The position numbers and the translations under genes were made by a program. The notes beneath the pieces were generated by a model that saw only the letters and a list, made by a program, of their open reading frames with translations, searched no databases and was not told where the DNA came from. DNA of 64,000 nucleotides from Paenibacillus sp. JNUCC32 (lineage in GTDB: Bacteria; Bacillota; Bacilli; Paenibacillales; Paenibacillaceae), in the NCBI RefSeq assembly GCF_014863545.1, contig NZ_CP062260.1:1798001-1862000 (forward strand). The letters run 5' to 3'. This document shows, in pieces, positions 35,690-44,735 of this stretch; the first letter of the stretch is position 1; every line of letters starts with the position of its first letter.

Positions 35690-36085
35690 ATGAGGTCTTT
35701 AGGGTCGTTGAATGTCGATGTAATTACATTGTTTGTGGAGGATTTGCACAATGTGAAGGTGTTCTATCAAGAAGTATTCGGTTTTTCCGCCGTTTATGAA
35801 GACGATGTTTCTGCGGTGTTCAATTTCGGAAATATGAGCATTAACCTCCTGAATATCTCCGAAGCCCACGGTCTGATCCGTCCTGGAACAGTCGCGAGCC
35901 GTGAATCCGGATCTCGGTTCCAGTTTACGATCCGGTTGGATGATGTAGATGCAGTATGCAGCGAATTGAAAACACGCGGCGTTACCCTGCTTAACGGTCC
36001 AATGGATCGGCCATGGGGTGTCCGAACCGCTGCCTTCACAGATCCGGCAGGGCATGTGTGGGAGATCGCGCAGCAAATCATTTGA
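35690..36085 (+). CDS. VOC-fold (glyoxalase/bleomycin resistance-like) protein
   Basis: This 131-residue VOC protein begins VDVITLFVEDLHNVKVFYQEV and ends RTAAFTDPAGHVWEIAQ, the usual metal-ligand end of the glyoxalase/dioxygenase superfamily. The substrate is not known. GAAGGGG precedes the ATG. It converges with the LysR gene, leaving 40 bases between stops. Confidence 0.87.
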   Translation: MRSLGSLNVDVITLFVEDLHNVKVFYQEVFGFSAVYEDDVSAVFNFGNMSINLLNISEAHGLIRPGTVASRESGSRFQFTIRLDDVDAVCSELKTRGVTLLNGPMDRPWGVRTAAFTDPAGHVWEIAQQII

Positions 36086-36125
36086 AAAAGTTATGTGCAC
36101 AACTGAACACGGAAAGATCCCTATC

Positions 36126-37028
36126 TCATGAAGACTTTGAATGACGGATGGCTGTCTCGATATAAGCCCTCAAATTTTTTATGAATGTGCGCATGGCGTA
36201 TCCCACGAATCTGTCGCTGCGGTAGATCAGACAAATGTCTTGAGAAGGCGTAGGATTCCTTAGATGCACGACTTTGATCTCCGCATTGCGAAGATTATCC
36301 AGTAGAAGTCGCGGCAGAACGCACGCGCCAACTCCGCTCTGTACCATCTGGAGGAGGGAGGATAATGTTGTGGTCACCATATGAGGCTGCAATGCAAAGC
36401 CGTTGTCCATGCAGAAGCGGTCGATCAGCTTGCGGCATTGATGATCGGGTGGAAACATGACCATATTCATGGAGCGCAGCCTGTTCAATGGGATGAAGTT
36501 CTCCCCTGCAAGAGGATCGTTCCTATGTACAGCCAATGAGAATTCCTCGTGAAACAGGGGGATTGACGTAAGACGTTCATCGTTAACGGGTCCGATGGTT
36601 ACGCCGATATCGATGCTTCGGTCCAGAACCTGTTCCGTGACCTTCATGGTTTCCAGAAGGGACAGCGAGATGGTGGGATAGGTCTGATGGAAATCCAGCA
36701 GCAAGGCATTAAACATGAGATCCGCGTCACCGGGCAAGACGCCGATCGATAGCGATCCACCTTGCATCTGCTTCAGATCGGCAATGGCATCGCCCGCTTG
36801 CTGCAGATGCCCGAACACGGCGGCGGCATGTTCATGAAGAATCGCTCCAGCGTCCGTAAGAACAATGGTTTTTCCCACGCGATCGAACAACAGAACCCCT
36901 AATTCTTCTTCCAATCTCCTGATCTGCTGGCTTACGTTGGGAGCACTGACTCCCATTTTTTCGGCTGCTCTCGAGAAGTGAAGCTCTTCGCATATAGCCA
37001 TAAAATACTGCAGTTGTTTTAACTCCAT
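36126..37028 (-). CDS. LysR-family transcriptional regulator
   Basis: This 300-residue protein has an N-terminal LysR winged helix (LKQLQYFMAICEELHFSRAA, VSAPNVSQQIRRLEEELGV) and a two-lobe effector domain (GGSLSIGVLPGD, SIDIGVTIGPVN, QSGVGACVLPR). It resembles CynR/OxyR-like members. It is divergent from the DinB gene at 37226, the standard LysR arrangement, so it probably controls that operon. The ATG at 37028 gives the standard start MELKQLQYF; a GTG 9 bases upstream is an alternative. Confidence 0.9.
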   Translation of the reverse strand: MELKQLQYFMAICEELHFSRAAEKMGVSAPNVSQQIRRLEEELGVLLFDRVGKTIVLTDAGAILHEHAAAVFGHLQQAGDAIADLKQMQGGSLSIGVLPGDADLMFNALLLDFHQTYPTISLSLLETMKVTEQVLDRSIDIGVTIGPVNDERLTSIPLFHEEFSLAVHRNDPLAGENFIPLNRLRSMNMVMFPPDHQCRKLIDRFCMDNGFALQPHMVTTTLSSLLQMVQSGVGACVLPRLLLDNLRNAEIKVVHLRNPTPSQDICLIYRSDRFVGYAMRTFIKNLRAYIETAIRHSKSS

Positions 37029-37225
37029 CCTGCACACCTGCTTTCCCTTGCATCATTGAATGGATGTTTCACGATTATTGTGGCGTTATCTTCCTGATCT
37101 GTCAATTCATTATCGTTAACTTATACTTAACGTTCCGGTAATGTCCACTGTATTGATGTAACGTTCCGTGCGACCTATACTTGGGAGCATAACAAACGTT
37201 TATTATGACAAAGGAGGAAATGAAC
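37029..37225 (+). promoter_or_regulatory. LysR/DinB divergent promoter region
   Basis: AACGTTCCG occurs twice (37129-37137 and 37160-37168), 31 bp apart, three helical turns. These direct repeats are candidate LysR binding sites between the divergent genes. Confidence 0.45.
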
Positions 37226-37693
37226 ATGTCCGAAGCGATAATCAATACGGCGAAGATTGGACGTCAAGTGGTGCTGCAGCAGGTGCAGGCTATACCGGAG
37301 GAGCAGTTCGACATACAAACTGCAGGATTTAACAACACCATCCGTTGGAATGTCGGCCATATCATTTATTGGATGGATACGTATACTGCCCTGAGCTTTG
37401 GTTCCCCATCAGACATACCGGACTCGTATGCTTTACTGTTTAACTCCGGAACCAAGCCCTCGGAATGGAAGGTGGCTCCTCCATCGAAAAAAGAGCTGGT
37501 CGAGATGTTAACAGCTCAGCTTTCACGCCTATCTGGGCTGAATTCTGATATGCTCGACGAGAAGCTTTCAACTCCGTTTGTCATGGGACCGTTCCAATTC
37601 AGTACGGCTGGGGACCTGTTCAACTTCGCGCTGCTTCACGAAGCCATTCACCTCGGAACGATATCAAGCCAGTTAAAGGTTCAGACACGCTAA
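37226..37693 (+). CDS. DinB-family protein
   Basis: This 155-residue four-helix-bundle protein has the three-His metal site of the DinB/YfiT superfamily: WNVGHIIYWMD and LLHEAIHLGTISSQ. Members include bacillithiol S-transferases and other metal-dependent thiol transferases, so a detoxification role is plausible. AAGGAGG overlaps the ATG at 37205, so ATG 37226 is preferred. The SnoaL-like gene follows 93 bases later and may be co-transcribed. Confidence 0.87.
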   Translation: MSEAIINTAKIGRQVVLQQVQAIPEEQFDIQTAGFNNTIRWNVGHIIYWMDTYTALSFGSPSDIPDSYALLFNSGTKPSEWKVAPPSKKELVEMLTAQLSRLSGLNSDMLDEKLSTPFVMGPFQFSTAGDLFNFALLHEAIHLGTISSQLKVQTR

Positions 37694-37786
37694 TCAAAGC
37701 TTGGAAAACGTAAACAAAGGCGAATGATCGACAGTTTCATGAATGGAGCTATCATTTTAACGATTAACCATAAGGAGGAAGCCTAC

Positions 37787-38191
37787 ATGCAAAAATCCGT
37801 AGACTCCGTATCAACCCGAACGACTGAAAGTTTTGAAGCTTTTAAGCAGGCTTTAGAAACAGGGCATACAGCGGATTTTCTCGATAAGGTTACAGATGGT
37901 TTTCATTTCTTTGTTCCGCTCCCGCTAGATGGGTGGGATCACAAGCAGCAAGGCAAAGAGCGGTTCGAGGAGCTGGTCAGGTTCGAGCGTTCCGTATTTC
38001 AGATGCAGCTGATTCCGCTCGTCTTGATTGAGAATGCGGACCACGGGATGGTGGTATTTCGCTCAGAAGGTTTGTTGAATGGCCGGTCTTTTAGTAATGA
38101 GCTTGCCATCGTCTTCGAGTTCGAGGGAGAGCGGATTGCCTCCTTCCGCGAATATGTAGGTATGCCGTTAAAAAACTATGAGGCTCCCTAA
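37787..38191 (+). CDS. NTF2/SnoaL-like protein
   Basis: This 134-residue protein has the alpha-plus-beta-cone fold of the NTF2/SnoaL superfamily: an N-terminal helix (TESFEAFKQALETGHTADFL), then strands with DGFHFFVPL, NELAIVFEFEGERIASFREY. The superfamily includes isomerases, hydrolases and binding proteins, so no activity can be assigned. AAGGAGG lies 8 bases before ATG 37787. It is probably in one unit with the DinB gene. Confidence 0.8.
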   Translation: MQKSVDSVSTRTTESFEAFKQALETGHTADFLDKVTDGFHFFVPLPLDGWDHKQQGKERFEELVRFERSVFQMQLIPLVLIENADHGMVVFRSEGLLNGRSFSNELAIVFEFEGERIASFREYVGMPLKNYEAP

Positions 38192-38260
38192 TGGGCAGGC
38201 CGGTCTTGTTCTCCACGGCGTTATGTGGTTTCTAACCGGTTTACTGGGTATAAACGAATG

Positions 38261-38289
38261 AAAAGCCGCCAAAATCGCGGCTTTTTTGC
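38261..38289 (+). terminator. Rho-independent terminator
   Basis: AAAAGCCGC (38261-38269) pairs with GCGGCTTTT (38277-38285), followed by more T. It ends the DinB/SnoaL unit. Confidence 0.88.
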
Positions 38290-38355
38290 ACTAAAGATGA
38301 TAGATAAAGCGAGTAGGCTATTTCCAATCTCAGTCACTCAGGTATCATGGGGGAT

Positions 38356-39705
38356 TTACCAACCGATGCGGATGATCAGGCCTTTCGGGTCGCCAACTTC
38401 AAGGTAAGCGGCCTGGCCGTTGACATCGTCATACGGAAAACCGTAGGCCAAGCGGTTAATGCTGTGGTCGTGCCAGAATTTTGCGTAATAATTGGCCGGG
38501 GCGGCTTGATAGTAATTCGAAACGTTATTCCAGTCGTTGGCCTTGTAAACATGACGTTGAATGGCGGCACAAGTTGCCGCATCCGTTAAAGCGCCGTCGC
38601 ACCGGAAAATATCCTGGGTGCTGTACGGAGCGTACCCGCCGAAATAGTTGGCATTCGCGCCACCCTGGGCAAAAGAACCGTGAATCGGCGCGACAATGCG
38701 ATACGGTGCTTGAATCGTGGCCAACGATTTGAAGGCGGCAGGAACTTCCGCCTGGAATTTGGCGAAGATTCCGTTTCGGGTTTCGGATTCCAGCTCGCCT
38801 ACAGTCTGGTCGAAGGAACCGGATTTATTGACCAGACGATGCTGAAGGGGAAAACCGAATCCGTCGACGCGTGTCGTATTGCCGTGATAGCCGGCGGCGT
38901 CAATCGTGAATTCAACGAAATCAAAATAAATATCGCGGTTCGGGTCGGTCGGATTGTTCAGATCGGGGCCGGCGAATCCATCGTTAAAGGTCTTCAAGTA
39001 CAGAGGAGTGCCGACGCTAAGGAACATTCGGCCCGATGTGATCTGGGGCAATGTGACCCAAGAAGCATCGCTGACCTTATGATAAATGTTGGCGTAGTTG
39101 ATGCCGTTCTTGGTTAAATGGCCTGGCGCATCATTCAAGGCGCTGGAGATCGGTACCAGATTGCCGTTAAGGTCCAAATAGCTCCACTGGTTGTTGACGG
39201 GATTGATGCCGAGAACGCCCCAGTATATTTGCTGGTCGGTATAAGCGCCATGGGTTCCGTTCATGATCTTGACCGAGACGGCACCGTTTGGCGGCATGGG
39301 GATAGTGGATGGAAGAATGTCATATATGGAGCCGGAAGAAGAGGGAGGCGGCGTGGAACCGGCGGTGTAAGAAAATACACCTGTGTCATAGGCAGGGATC
39401 CCGTTATTGTAAGTAAACGAATAAGTAATCACTTGGCCGGCAGCAATGCCTGAGATGGCCTGCTCATATCGGGATTTTCCGGCATGGTAAGACATTCTGA
39501 AATTTTGCTGTTCACCGCCGTTTACTCGATAATGGACATCGACCCAGCTAGTGTTGACGGCGGATTTGAACCATACGGTGGCTGCGCTGCCGGATAATTC
39601 AACCCCCTGTGTATAGTCCGCAGCTTCGGCTCTCGTACCGAAAACGGACCAACAGGTCAGCAGCAGCGACAGAACCAGCAGGTAACGCATTCCCTTCTGC
39701 ATCAT
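38356..39705 (-). CDS. Secreted GH64 beta-1,3-glucanase with CBM56-like module
   Basis: This 449-residue secreted enzyme has a signal peptide (MMQKGMRYLLVLSLLLTCW, cleaved after TRAEA). A CBM56-like beta-1,3-glucan-binding module follows (about residues 30-120; VELSGSAATVWFKSAVN), then a short Pro/Ser linker (PPPSSSG). The rest is a glycoside hydrolase family 64 (thaumatin-like) domain with NGTHGAYTDQQIYWGVLG, IYFDFVEFTID and RVDGFGFPLQ. It would release laminaripentaose-type products from fungal cell-wall glucan outside the cell. On its strand AAGGAGG precedes the ATG at 39705. It is a monocistronic gene. Confidence 0.88.
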   Translation of the reverse strand: MMQKGMRYLLVLSLLLTCWSVFGTRAEAADYTQGVELSGSAATVWFKSAVNTSWVDVHYRVNGGEQQNFRMSYHAGKSRYEQAISGIAAGQVITYSFTYNNGIPAYDTGVFSYTAGSTPPPSSSGSIYDILPSTIPMPPNGAVSVKIMNGTHGAYTDQQIYWGVLGINPVNNQWSYLDLNGNLVPISSALNDAPGHLTKNGINYANIYHKVSDASWVTLPQITSGRMFLSVGTPLYLKTFNDGFAGPDLNNPTDPNRDIYFDFVEFTIDAAGYHGNTTRVDGFGFPLQHRLVNKSGSFDQTVGELESETRNGIFAKFQAEVPAAFKSLATIQAPYRIVAPIHGSFAQGGANANYFGGYAPYSTQDIFRCDGALTDAATCAAIQRHVYKANDWNNVSNYYQAAPANYYAKFWHDHSINRLAYGFPYDDVNGQAAYLEVGDPKGLIIRIGW

Positions 39706-39931
39706 CAAATTTCCTCCTTTGGACTTAGGATTAAAACAACTTCGCAATCGGGACTGAAACGGCATCCCTCCTTTATTTTGGCGTGATAGTTGGCTGACTG
39801 TAAGTGTCAATCCATGCGATGACAAAAAGATTATAATTCCGTTTTCCAAAATTTAGTAGTAGCGGAATTTCGGGATGGGGTTCGCCATTTCGGAAATGGA
39901 AGTATGCGCGTGGCAATGACAATGGAAACAC
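39706..39931 (-). other. Upstream region of the glucanase gene
   Basis: No gene is seen in this stretch. It must carry the glucanase promoter on the minus strand. It is bounded to the right by the hairpin at 39932. Confidence 0.5.
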
Positions 39932-39970
39932 CCAAAAAGCAGCTATCCTATGGATGAGCTGCTTTTTGGT
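39932..39970 (-). terminator. Terminator hairpin
   Basis: A perfect 13-bp stem, CCAAAAAGCAGCT (39932-39944) with AGCTGCTTTTTGG (39957-39969). It is symmetrical, and on the minus strand it ends the EcsC gene. Confidence 0.85.
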
Positions 39971-40014
39971 ATGCTTCGTTCATGTACCTTAGATGTTTAG
40001 GGGGAGGGATAGGG

Positions 40015-40758
40015 CTAACCCAATCCCTCGAAATCGTGCAATCTGCGCAGGCGGTAAGCGTTCATGGCGAATTCGCGCAGCTCCTCAAGTATGGTGTAAT
40101 TCGCCCAAGCGCCTGCAAAAGCGCCGATCCCGGGCACCATCTGCAGCATTTTCCGGAAATCCATGGCGTCTCGATACTCGACCTGAAAGGTTTCCCAGTC
40201 CATATTCCGGGCATATTCGGTATCGGAGCGCCATTGTTCCTTTTCAATATGCCAACGCTTGACGGAATCGAGCAGCCTGGCACGGTTTTCGGGCCCCGAA
40301 AACGTCATTTGAAATACCTTGAGGATGAATACCCGCTCCGAGAAGTGTTTGGTGTCATAACCGTAAACATGCGCCAGCTCGAACAAAAATTTCATTTTAA
40401 TCGCGATTAAAGCCGGAAAGTCTACCATGCTGAACATGATGCCGCCGGCTCCGGTACCAGCTCCTTCGGCAACCGCGATTTTTTGGTACAGAGCAAACAA
40501 CGCTTTCGCTTCTTGATCGGCAGCTTCCAGTTCCAGAGAACGCTGGACCGGCCGGCTAGGCGTATATTCTGCTCCGAACAGTGCCGTACGCACGATCGAT
40601 CGTATGGTGGTCGTTATAATGGTGTGCACCTTCGGGGGAATCCAATGATTAATCCGGCTGCCGATGGTTTTCGATGTTTTTTCCAGCCAGCCCGGCGGTT
40701 TGAACATCTGGTGTTCCCAGTCGGCGATCTCCCTCTGTACTTTATGCTCGTAATTCAT
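40015..40758 (-). CDS. EcsC-family protein
   Basis: This 247-residue protein of the EcsC family has GAGTGAGGIMFSMVDFPALIA and MVPGIGAFAGAWANY as diagnostic glycine-rich helices; both may insert in or near the membrane. Family members sit with the EcsAB transporter in Bacillus, but this copy stands alone and its role is unknown. On its strand GAGGAG precedes the ATG at 40758; the TTG two codons upstream is too close. Confidence 0.88.
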   Translation of the reverse strand: MNYEHKVQREIADWEHQMFKPPGWLEKTSKTIGSRINHWIPPKVHTIITTTIRSIVRTALFGAEYTPSRPVQRSLELEAADQEAKALFALYQKIAVAEGAGTGAGGIMFSMVDFPALIAIKMKFLFELAHVYGYDTKHFSERVFILKVFQMTFSGPENRARLLDSVKRWHIEKEQWRSDTEYARNMDWETFQVEYRDAMDFRKMLQMVPGIGAFAGAWANYTILEELREFAMNAYRLRRLHDFEGLG

Positions 40759-41072
40759 GATCAATCGCTCCTCTAAACGTCTTCGCTATATTGTAACGAA
40801 TATCTTCGTGGTTCGGAACAGACCGCGGCAGGTAACAGACCTCGACTAAAGTCCAGTATCGTAATTGCATTAAGGGTGCAAGTTCTGTTCGCAGCTTTCT
40901 TATAACTTATAAATGGTTGTTAAAGCGGTTTTTAAGTCAGAAGTTTTGCAGTCGTATCTGCGGTGAATCCATAATTTCAGTATCTTGTGCTCTTACTCGA
41001 TATTCCCCAGAACATCCGGAAATTTGTGATACATTACCCTTGAAGCTTATTATCGAGGAGAGTGAATCTGTC

Positions 41073-41696
41073 ATGCATAAAGTAATTGAACCCAAAATCC
41101 TTTACTTCGGGACTTCGGTTGTGTTAATCAGCACAATGAACGAAGACGGTACGCCCAACCTGTCTCCGATGTCGTCAGCCTGGTGGCTCAACCAATCGTG
41201 TATGCTGGGTATGAGCAGAAAATCGAAGACGGTTCAAAATTTGATCCGCGAACGGGAGTGCGTACTTAGTCTTCCGTCGGTTGACTTGATTCCTGCTGTG
41301 GATCGGCTGACGCTGTTGACGGGGAGCAACCCAGTCCCTGATTCTAAAGCACAGAGGGGCTACAGGTTTGAGGCGGATAAATTCGGAGTCGCTGGCTTAA
41401 CACCACTTCCATCCCTAATCGTTCAGGCTCCGCGCGTCAAAGAATGCCCAGTGCAGCTGGAAGCCAAACTTGTGAAGCTCCATGCATTTGAAGAACCCAG
41501 CTCGCTGGTTGCCATTGAAGTTCGAATAGAAAAAATCCATATTGAAGAAGAACTTCTTGTGACTGGTACCCCCAATTATATCGATCCAGCGAAATGGAAT
41601 CCGATGATTATGAATTTTTGCGAATATTTCGGACTGAGCGAGCAATTGTCTGCATCAAAATTGGCGCCGGTATTCGGACCGGATCCCGTAAAATAG
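41073..41696 (+). CDS. Flavin reductase-like FMN-binding protein
   Basis: This 207-residue protein has a split-barrel flavin-binding fold: VVLISTMNEDGTPNLSPMSS, SRKSKTVQNLIRERECVLSL, and EVRIEKIHIEEELL. It belongs to the flavin reductase/flavoredoxin family. The substrate or partner is unknown. GAGGAGAG points to ATG 41073; the frame is open upstream to 40917, but that part does not match the family. Confidence 0.86.
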   Translation: MHKVIEPKILYFGTSVVLISTMNEDGTPNLSPMSSAWWLNQSCMLGMSRKSKTVQNLIRERECVLSLPSVDLIPAVDRLTLLTGSNPVPDSKAQRGYRFEADKFGVAGLTPLPSLIVQAPRVKECPVQLEAKLVKLHAFEEPSSLVAIEVRIEKIHIEEELLVTGTPNYIDPAKWNPMIMNFCEYFGLSEQLSASKLAPVFGPDPVK

Positions 41697-41869
41697 CCTG
41701 CTTTCAAAAAAGACACGTTGATCATGCGCGTACAGGTGCGTTACTCGCAGCTTGGAGCTTTGCGTTCTCTGGGATCCAATGCGATTTCCGCAATCCGTAA
41801 GAAACGATTACCCGCATGGGATGATAAGGTGGAAGAGATGAACGGCATAGGCCGGAGGAGGAGATCACC

Positions 41870-42358
41870 ATCAGCGTAATTGAGGAATGGATCAGCGAAT
41901 TGAAAAGGGAAGCCGAATCGACACGGGCGCTTCTCGAAAAGCTCCCGGAAGACAATTTTTCTTGGAGACCGCATCCGATATCGATGTCTTTGGGGCAGCT
42001 TGCCCTGCATATTGCCGGAGTACCCGGAGGGCTGGCTATATTGTTGGATGATTCGGTCAGCGAGGTTCCGGTTGTACCATTGCCCGAGCCGACTAACCGG
42101 CAAGAATTGCTTGATGCACTGGAAAATAGCATGTCACTCGCCGAGACCAAGCTTCGGGCATGGGGAGAAGACGGTCTAAGAGATACCTGGAGGCTCGTCA
42201 GCAAGGGGGAGACCGTTTTGGAAGCGCCTCGGATCGACATGGCGCGCACGCTGATGTTCAACCACGTTTATCATCATCGGGGCCAGTTGACGGTCTATCT
42301 CCGCCTGCTCGGCATACCGGTACCGGGGATGTATGGCCCGAGCGCGGACGAATCATAA
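41870..42358 (+). CDS. DinB-family protein with an AUC start
   Basis: This 162-residue four-helix DinB-type protein has metal histidines in LGQLALHIAGVPGG and FNHVYHHRGQLTVYLRLLG. This is the DUF664/DinB branch related to thiol S-transferases. No ATG or GTG lies at the right place. GGAGGAGGAG (41854-41863) is 6-7 bases before ATC 41870, which gives the family-like start SVIEEWISELKREAE. The TTG at 41900 has no binding site. It converges with the WYL regulator gene. Confidence 0.8.
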   Translation: MSVIEEWISELKREAESTRALLEKLPEDNFSWRPHPISMSLGQLALHIAGVPGGLAILLDDSVSEVPVVPLPEPTNRQELLDALENSMSLAETKLRAWGEDGLRDTWRLVSKGETVLEAPRIDMARTLMFNHVYHHRGQLTVYLRLLGIPVPGMYGPSADES

Positions 42359-42502
42359 GATACCACCTGCTCCAGAAGGCCGAACTGGAACAAAAGTTAT
42401 GCTAATTGTCGCGGGCCAAATTTTGGATGGAGCTCCTATTGCTCATTTCGATGAAAGGCCACGGGAAGGCTATCACTGAATTAATCGTTTCACTGGCGGT
42501 GT

Positions 42503-43465
42503 TTATGGGCAGTACAAGCTGAATCTTTCTTTCAAACTTTCTACGACTTGTTCGGGTATCTCCCTAACCTTGATATCCCCACCTAGAAATAGCAGCCAAT
42601 TCGTGATTTCGGTCAATTCTTCCACCTTGTTCACATCGATAAAAGCCTTAAGAACGGCTGTGGTTTGGTAAGGATTCGTATATGCAATGGAAAACTTTAC
42701 AGGATGGTACTTTTTGAACTGGGCAATCGCCTTTGGACCAAGATCAAGGACAAGGTTGATGAGCTCTTCCTGTTTACTCAGCTGCTCTAAAATCTTTTTC
42801 TTGCCAACTCTTTTTTTCGTATGGAATCGTTCTATGTCAGAAAGATTGTCGACAGGAATAATCCGTCTCTTTTCTTCCGCTAAGTCAAAGCCTTCAATTA
42901 ACCATAAGCTTTTTTCACGATAAAGGTGCAGGAGATAAATGGGATAAGATTTTAATTCCTTCTCTTCCTGGATGGAAACCAATAAATAGTTGTCCAGCAG
43001 AAGGAGTTGGATGAGTTTTTCTAACATCGGATGGGGCAGGTCGGACAGATCAAGCAAGTCGGGATTATGAGGATTGGTTCCTTCAAACAGCAATATTTGA
43101 TTTAGTAGAACAAGATCGTCTTGTTGGTTCTCCGAGATGAGGCCGAGTAATTTTTCAGCCAAAGAATGGCGACTCTTTAGATAAGGGAGCTGTTGATTTC
43201 GAGTGGCCATAAAGGCGATAAACAAAGCTTTGATTTCAGTGTCGGTAAAGCGGACCGTGGGCAGGACGGAGTTGTTCATGACAAAATACCCCCCATCCCT
43301 CCCAACTTCAGCGACAAGCGGCATCCCCATGGCTTCGATTTCTCGAATATCTCGAATCGCCGTCGAGCGAGAAATGTTAAATTCGCGCATTATTTCAGAA
43401 ATGGTAAAGTGGGCGCGGTTGTTGATATACCGCATGATGGTATTAATCCGCTCAACTTTTTTCAT
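42503..43465 (-). CDS. HTH-WYL domain regulator, YobV-like
   Basis: This 320-residue protein has an N-terminal DeoR-type helix-turn-helix (HFTISEIMREFNISRSTAIR) and a C-terminal WYL-type ligand-sensing domain (LYREKSLWLIEGFDLAEEKR), followed by a WCX-like end. It resembles YobV of Bacillus subtilis. It is divergent from a YobU-like effector-binding protein, the same arrangement as yobU/yobV. It probably represses or activates the divergent gene pair. Confidence 0.87.
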   Translation of the reverse strand: MKKVERINTIMRYINNRAHFTISEIMREFNISRSTAIRDIREIEAMGMPLVAEVGRDGGYFVMNNSVLPTVRFTDTEIKALFIAFMATRNQQLPYLKSRHSLAEKLLGLISENQQDDLVLLNQILLFEGTNPHNPDLLDLSDLPHPMLEKLIQLLLLDNYLLVSIQEEKELKSYPIYLLHLYREKSLWLIEGFDLAEEKRRIIPVDNLSDIERFHTKKRVGKKKILEQLSKQEELINLVLDLGPKAIAQFKKYHPVKFSIAYTNPYQTTAVLKAFIDVNKVEELTEITNWLLFLGGDIKVREIPEQVVESLKERFSLYCP

Positions 43466-43574
43466 CGGACTCTCCTAAACAGTATCATTTTTTGACATGA
43501 TTTAAGGTTATTATAAACCTATCAAGTGAAAAGACAAATCATTTGAAAAATTTTAAAAAAGGAAGGTTTTGAAT

Positions 43575-44054
43575 ATGGAGAATTATACGCTTGAGGAAAA
43601 AGACAGCTTTATCGTATTAGGTATTGGAACCGAACTTAAAAGCGATTACACGGATTATGCCGGCATCAACAAGGAAAAAACGGAATTTTGGGAGTCGGTG
43701 AAGCAAGATGGAAGGCTTGATACCTTAAAGGCCATAGCTGCGAATGATTACATTTTTGCCGTAAACGAGGCGGTCAATAACAAGATGATGTATTATGCCG
43801 GCGTCATGACGGAGGAGTCGTTACCAGAGGCCACTAGAGTTATTCAATTTCCTAAAGGGGAATACCTCGTTGTAAAAGGGGAAGGGAAAACGGCGGATGA
43901 GCTGAGCAATAAACTTACCGGCATTGCCTTTGGTCAAGTATTGCCGTCAGCCAAGGATTTTGCCTATGTCGGCGGGCCGAATGCAACGGTGGAGATGGAA
44001 GAGCGGGACGGCTTCGTATGTGGCGAATTGTGGATTCCCGTCGTAAGGAAATAA
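43575..44054 (+). CDS. GyrI/YobU-like effector-binding protein
   Basis: This 159-residue protein has a stand-alone GyrI-like fold, two SH2-like repeats: EEKDSFIVLGIGTELKSD and the second half ending GFVCGELWIPV. Proteins of this fold bind small hydrophobic molecules. It lies opposite a YobV-like WYL regulator and in front of an unrecognised gene 22 bases downstream. GGAAGG 8 bases upstream selects ATG 43575. Confidence 0.86.
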   Translation: MENYTLEEKDSFIVLGIGTELKSDYTDYAGINKEKTEFWESVKQDGRLDTLKAIAANDYIFAVNEAVNNKMMYYAGVMTEESLPEATRVIQFPKGEYLVVKGEGKTADELSNKLTGIAFGQVLPSAKDFAYVGGPNATVEMEERDGFVCGELWIPVVRK

Positions 44055-44076
44055 ATAAGATCAAAGGAGAAGCGGC

Positions 44077-44541
44077 ATGGCTTATATCGTTGATTTTAAA
44101 AATGTATCTACGGTTGGTTTGGAGTCTTCGCCCGCAGCGGAAGCGCTGGCTGGTTTACGAGCGAATGAGGCGCGTTACTTCATGAACAAATATAAGCATG
44201 AATTTACGGTTGTACCAGCCGGCGATAGCCAGGAGACTTTGGATTATGTGAACCGAATATTGAAAGAAGAACGAGATCTTGAGTTTGCGGCCAAACCTTT
44301 GGAGACGTCGCGTTTTCAAGTGGAAAATATCCAGTGGGCTTTCGTCTTTTATGAGGATGGCCTCGCGGTCAATGTCATGTATACGGTTGATGATCCTAAG
44401 AAGCGGGCTGTCGGTTTTAAGCTTTCGGAGGGGATGGAGGTACCGCAGGAGTTGGAAGGGAAGTTTAAGTTTGCAAGGCAGAAGTCCAAATTAGCCGGCA
44501 CCATTCGGGGCTCGTTCTTTGTAATTAAAAAGGAATACTAA
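44077..44541 (+). CDS. Unrecognised 154-residue protein
   Basis: I do not recognise a domain. The protein looks globular and cytosolic, alternating strands and helices (AYIVDFKNVSTVGL, AEALAGLRANEARYFMNKYK, FVFYEDGLAVNVMYTVDD), with no signal peptide or helix in the membrane. It starts 22 bases after the YobU-like gene with AAAGGAG and shares its operon and terminator, so it may act in the same response. Confidence 0.75.
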   Translation: MAYIVDFKNVSTVGLESSPAAEALAGLRANEARYFMNKYKHEFTVVPAGDSQETLDYVNRILKEERDLEFAAKPLETSRFQVENIQWAFVFYEDGLAVNVMYTVDDPKKRAVGFKLSEGMEVPQELEGKFKFARQKSKLAGTIRGSFFVIKKEY

Positions 44542-44576
44542 GCGGTGAGAAGTCAAATAAATAACGAAAACCCAAA

Positions 44577-44613
44577 AAAGAACCTGAATCCTCTGATTTC
44601 AGGTTCTTTATTA
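44577..44613 (+). terminator. Rho-independent terminator
   Basis: A perfect 12-bp stem (44577-44588 with 44598-44609), A-run before and T-rich tail. It ends the YobU-like operon and abuts the rph promoter. Confidence 0.9.
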
Positions 44614-44642
44614 TTGCAATTACATAGACACGATGATACAAT
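44614..44642 (+). promoter_or_regulatory. rph: rph promoter
   Basis: TTGCAA (44614-44619) and TACAAT (44637-44642) with a 17-bp spacer. The leader to the start codon is about 115 bases. Confidence 0.7.
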
Positions 44643-44666
44643 CTGAATGCGGCACAATCAGATGTG

Positions 44667-44735
44667 AGGGTATAAATATCTCATATTACAATTTAATTTT
44701 ACCACGCTAAAAATACCCTTGTCAAATGTTTTTTT
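44667..44735 (+). promoter_or_regulatory. rph leader element, shared with helD
   Basis: AGGGTAT (44667-44673) pairs with ATACCCT (44713-44719). The loop holds TATTACAATTTAATTTTAC (44684-44702). The stem runs into TTGTCAAATGTTTTTTT (44719-44735). Both blocks match the helD leader in sequence and in spacing (35 versus 36 bases between block starts). Confidence 0.6.

Noticed and set aside
38481..39453. Several frames opposite the glucanase gene
   Set aside because: They are antisense shadows of a strong GH64 gene with signal peptide and ribosome binding site.
40917..41072. N-terminal extension of the flavin reductase-like protein
   Set aside because: GAGGAGAG and family length support ATG 41073; the extension has no family match.
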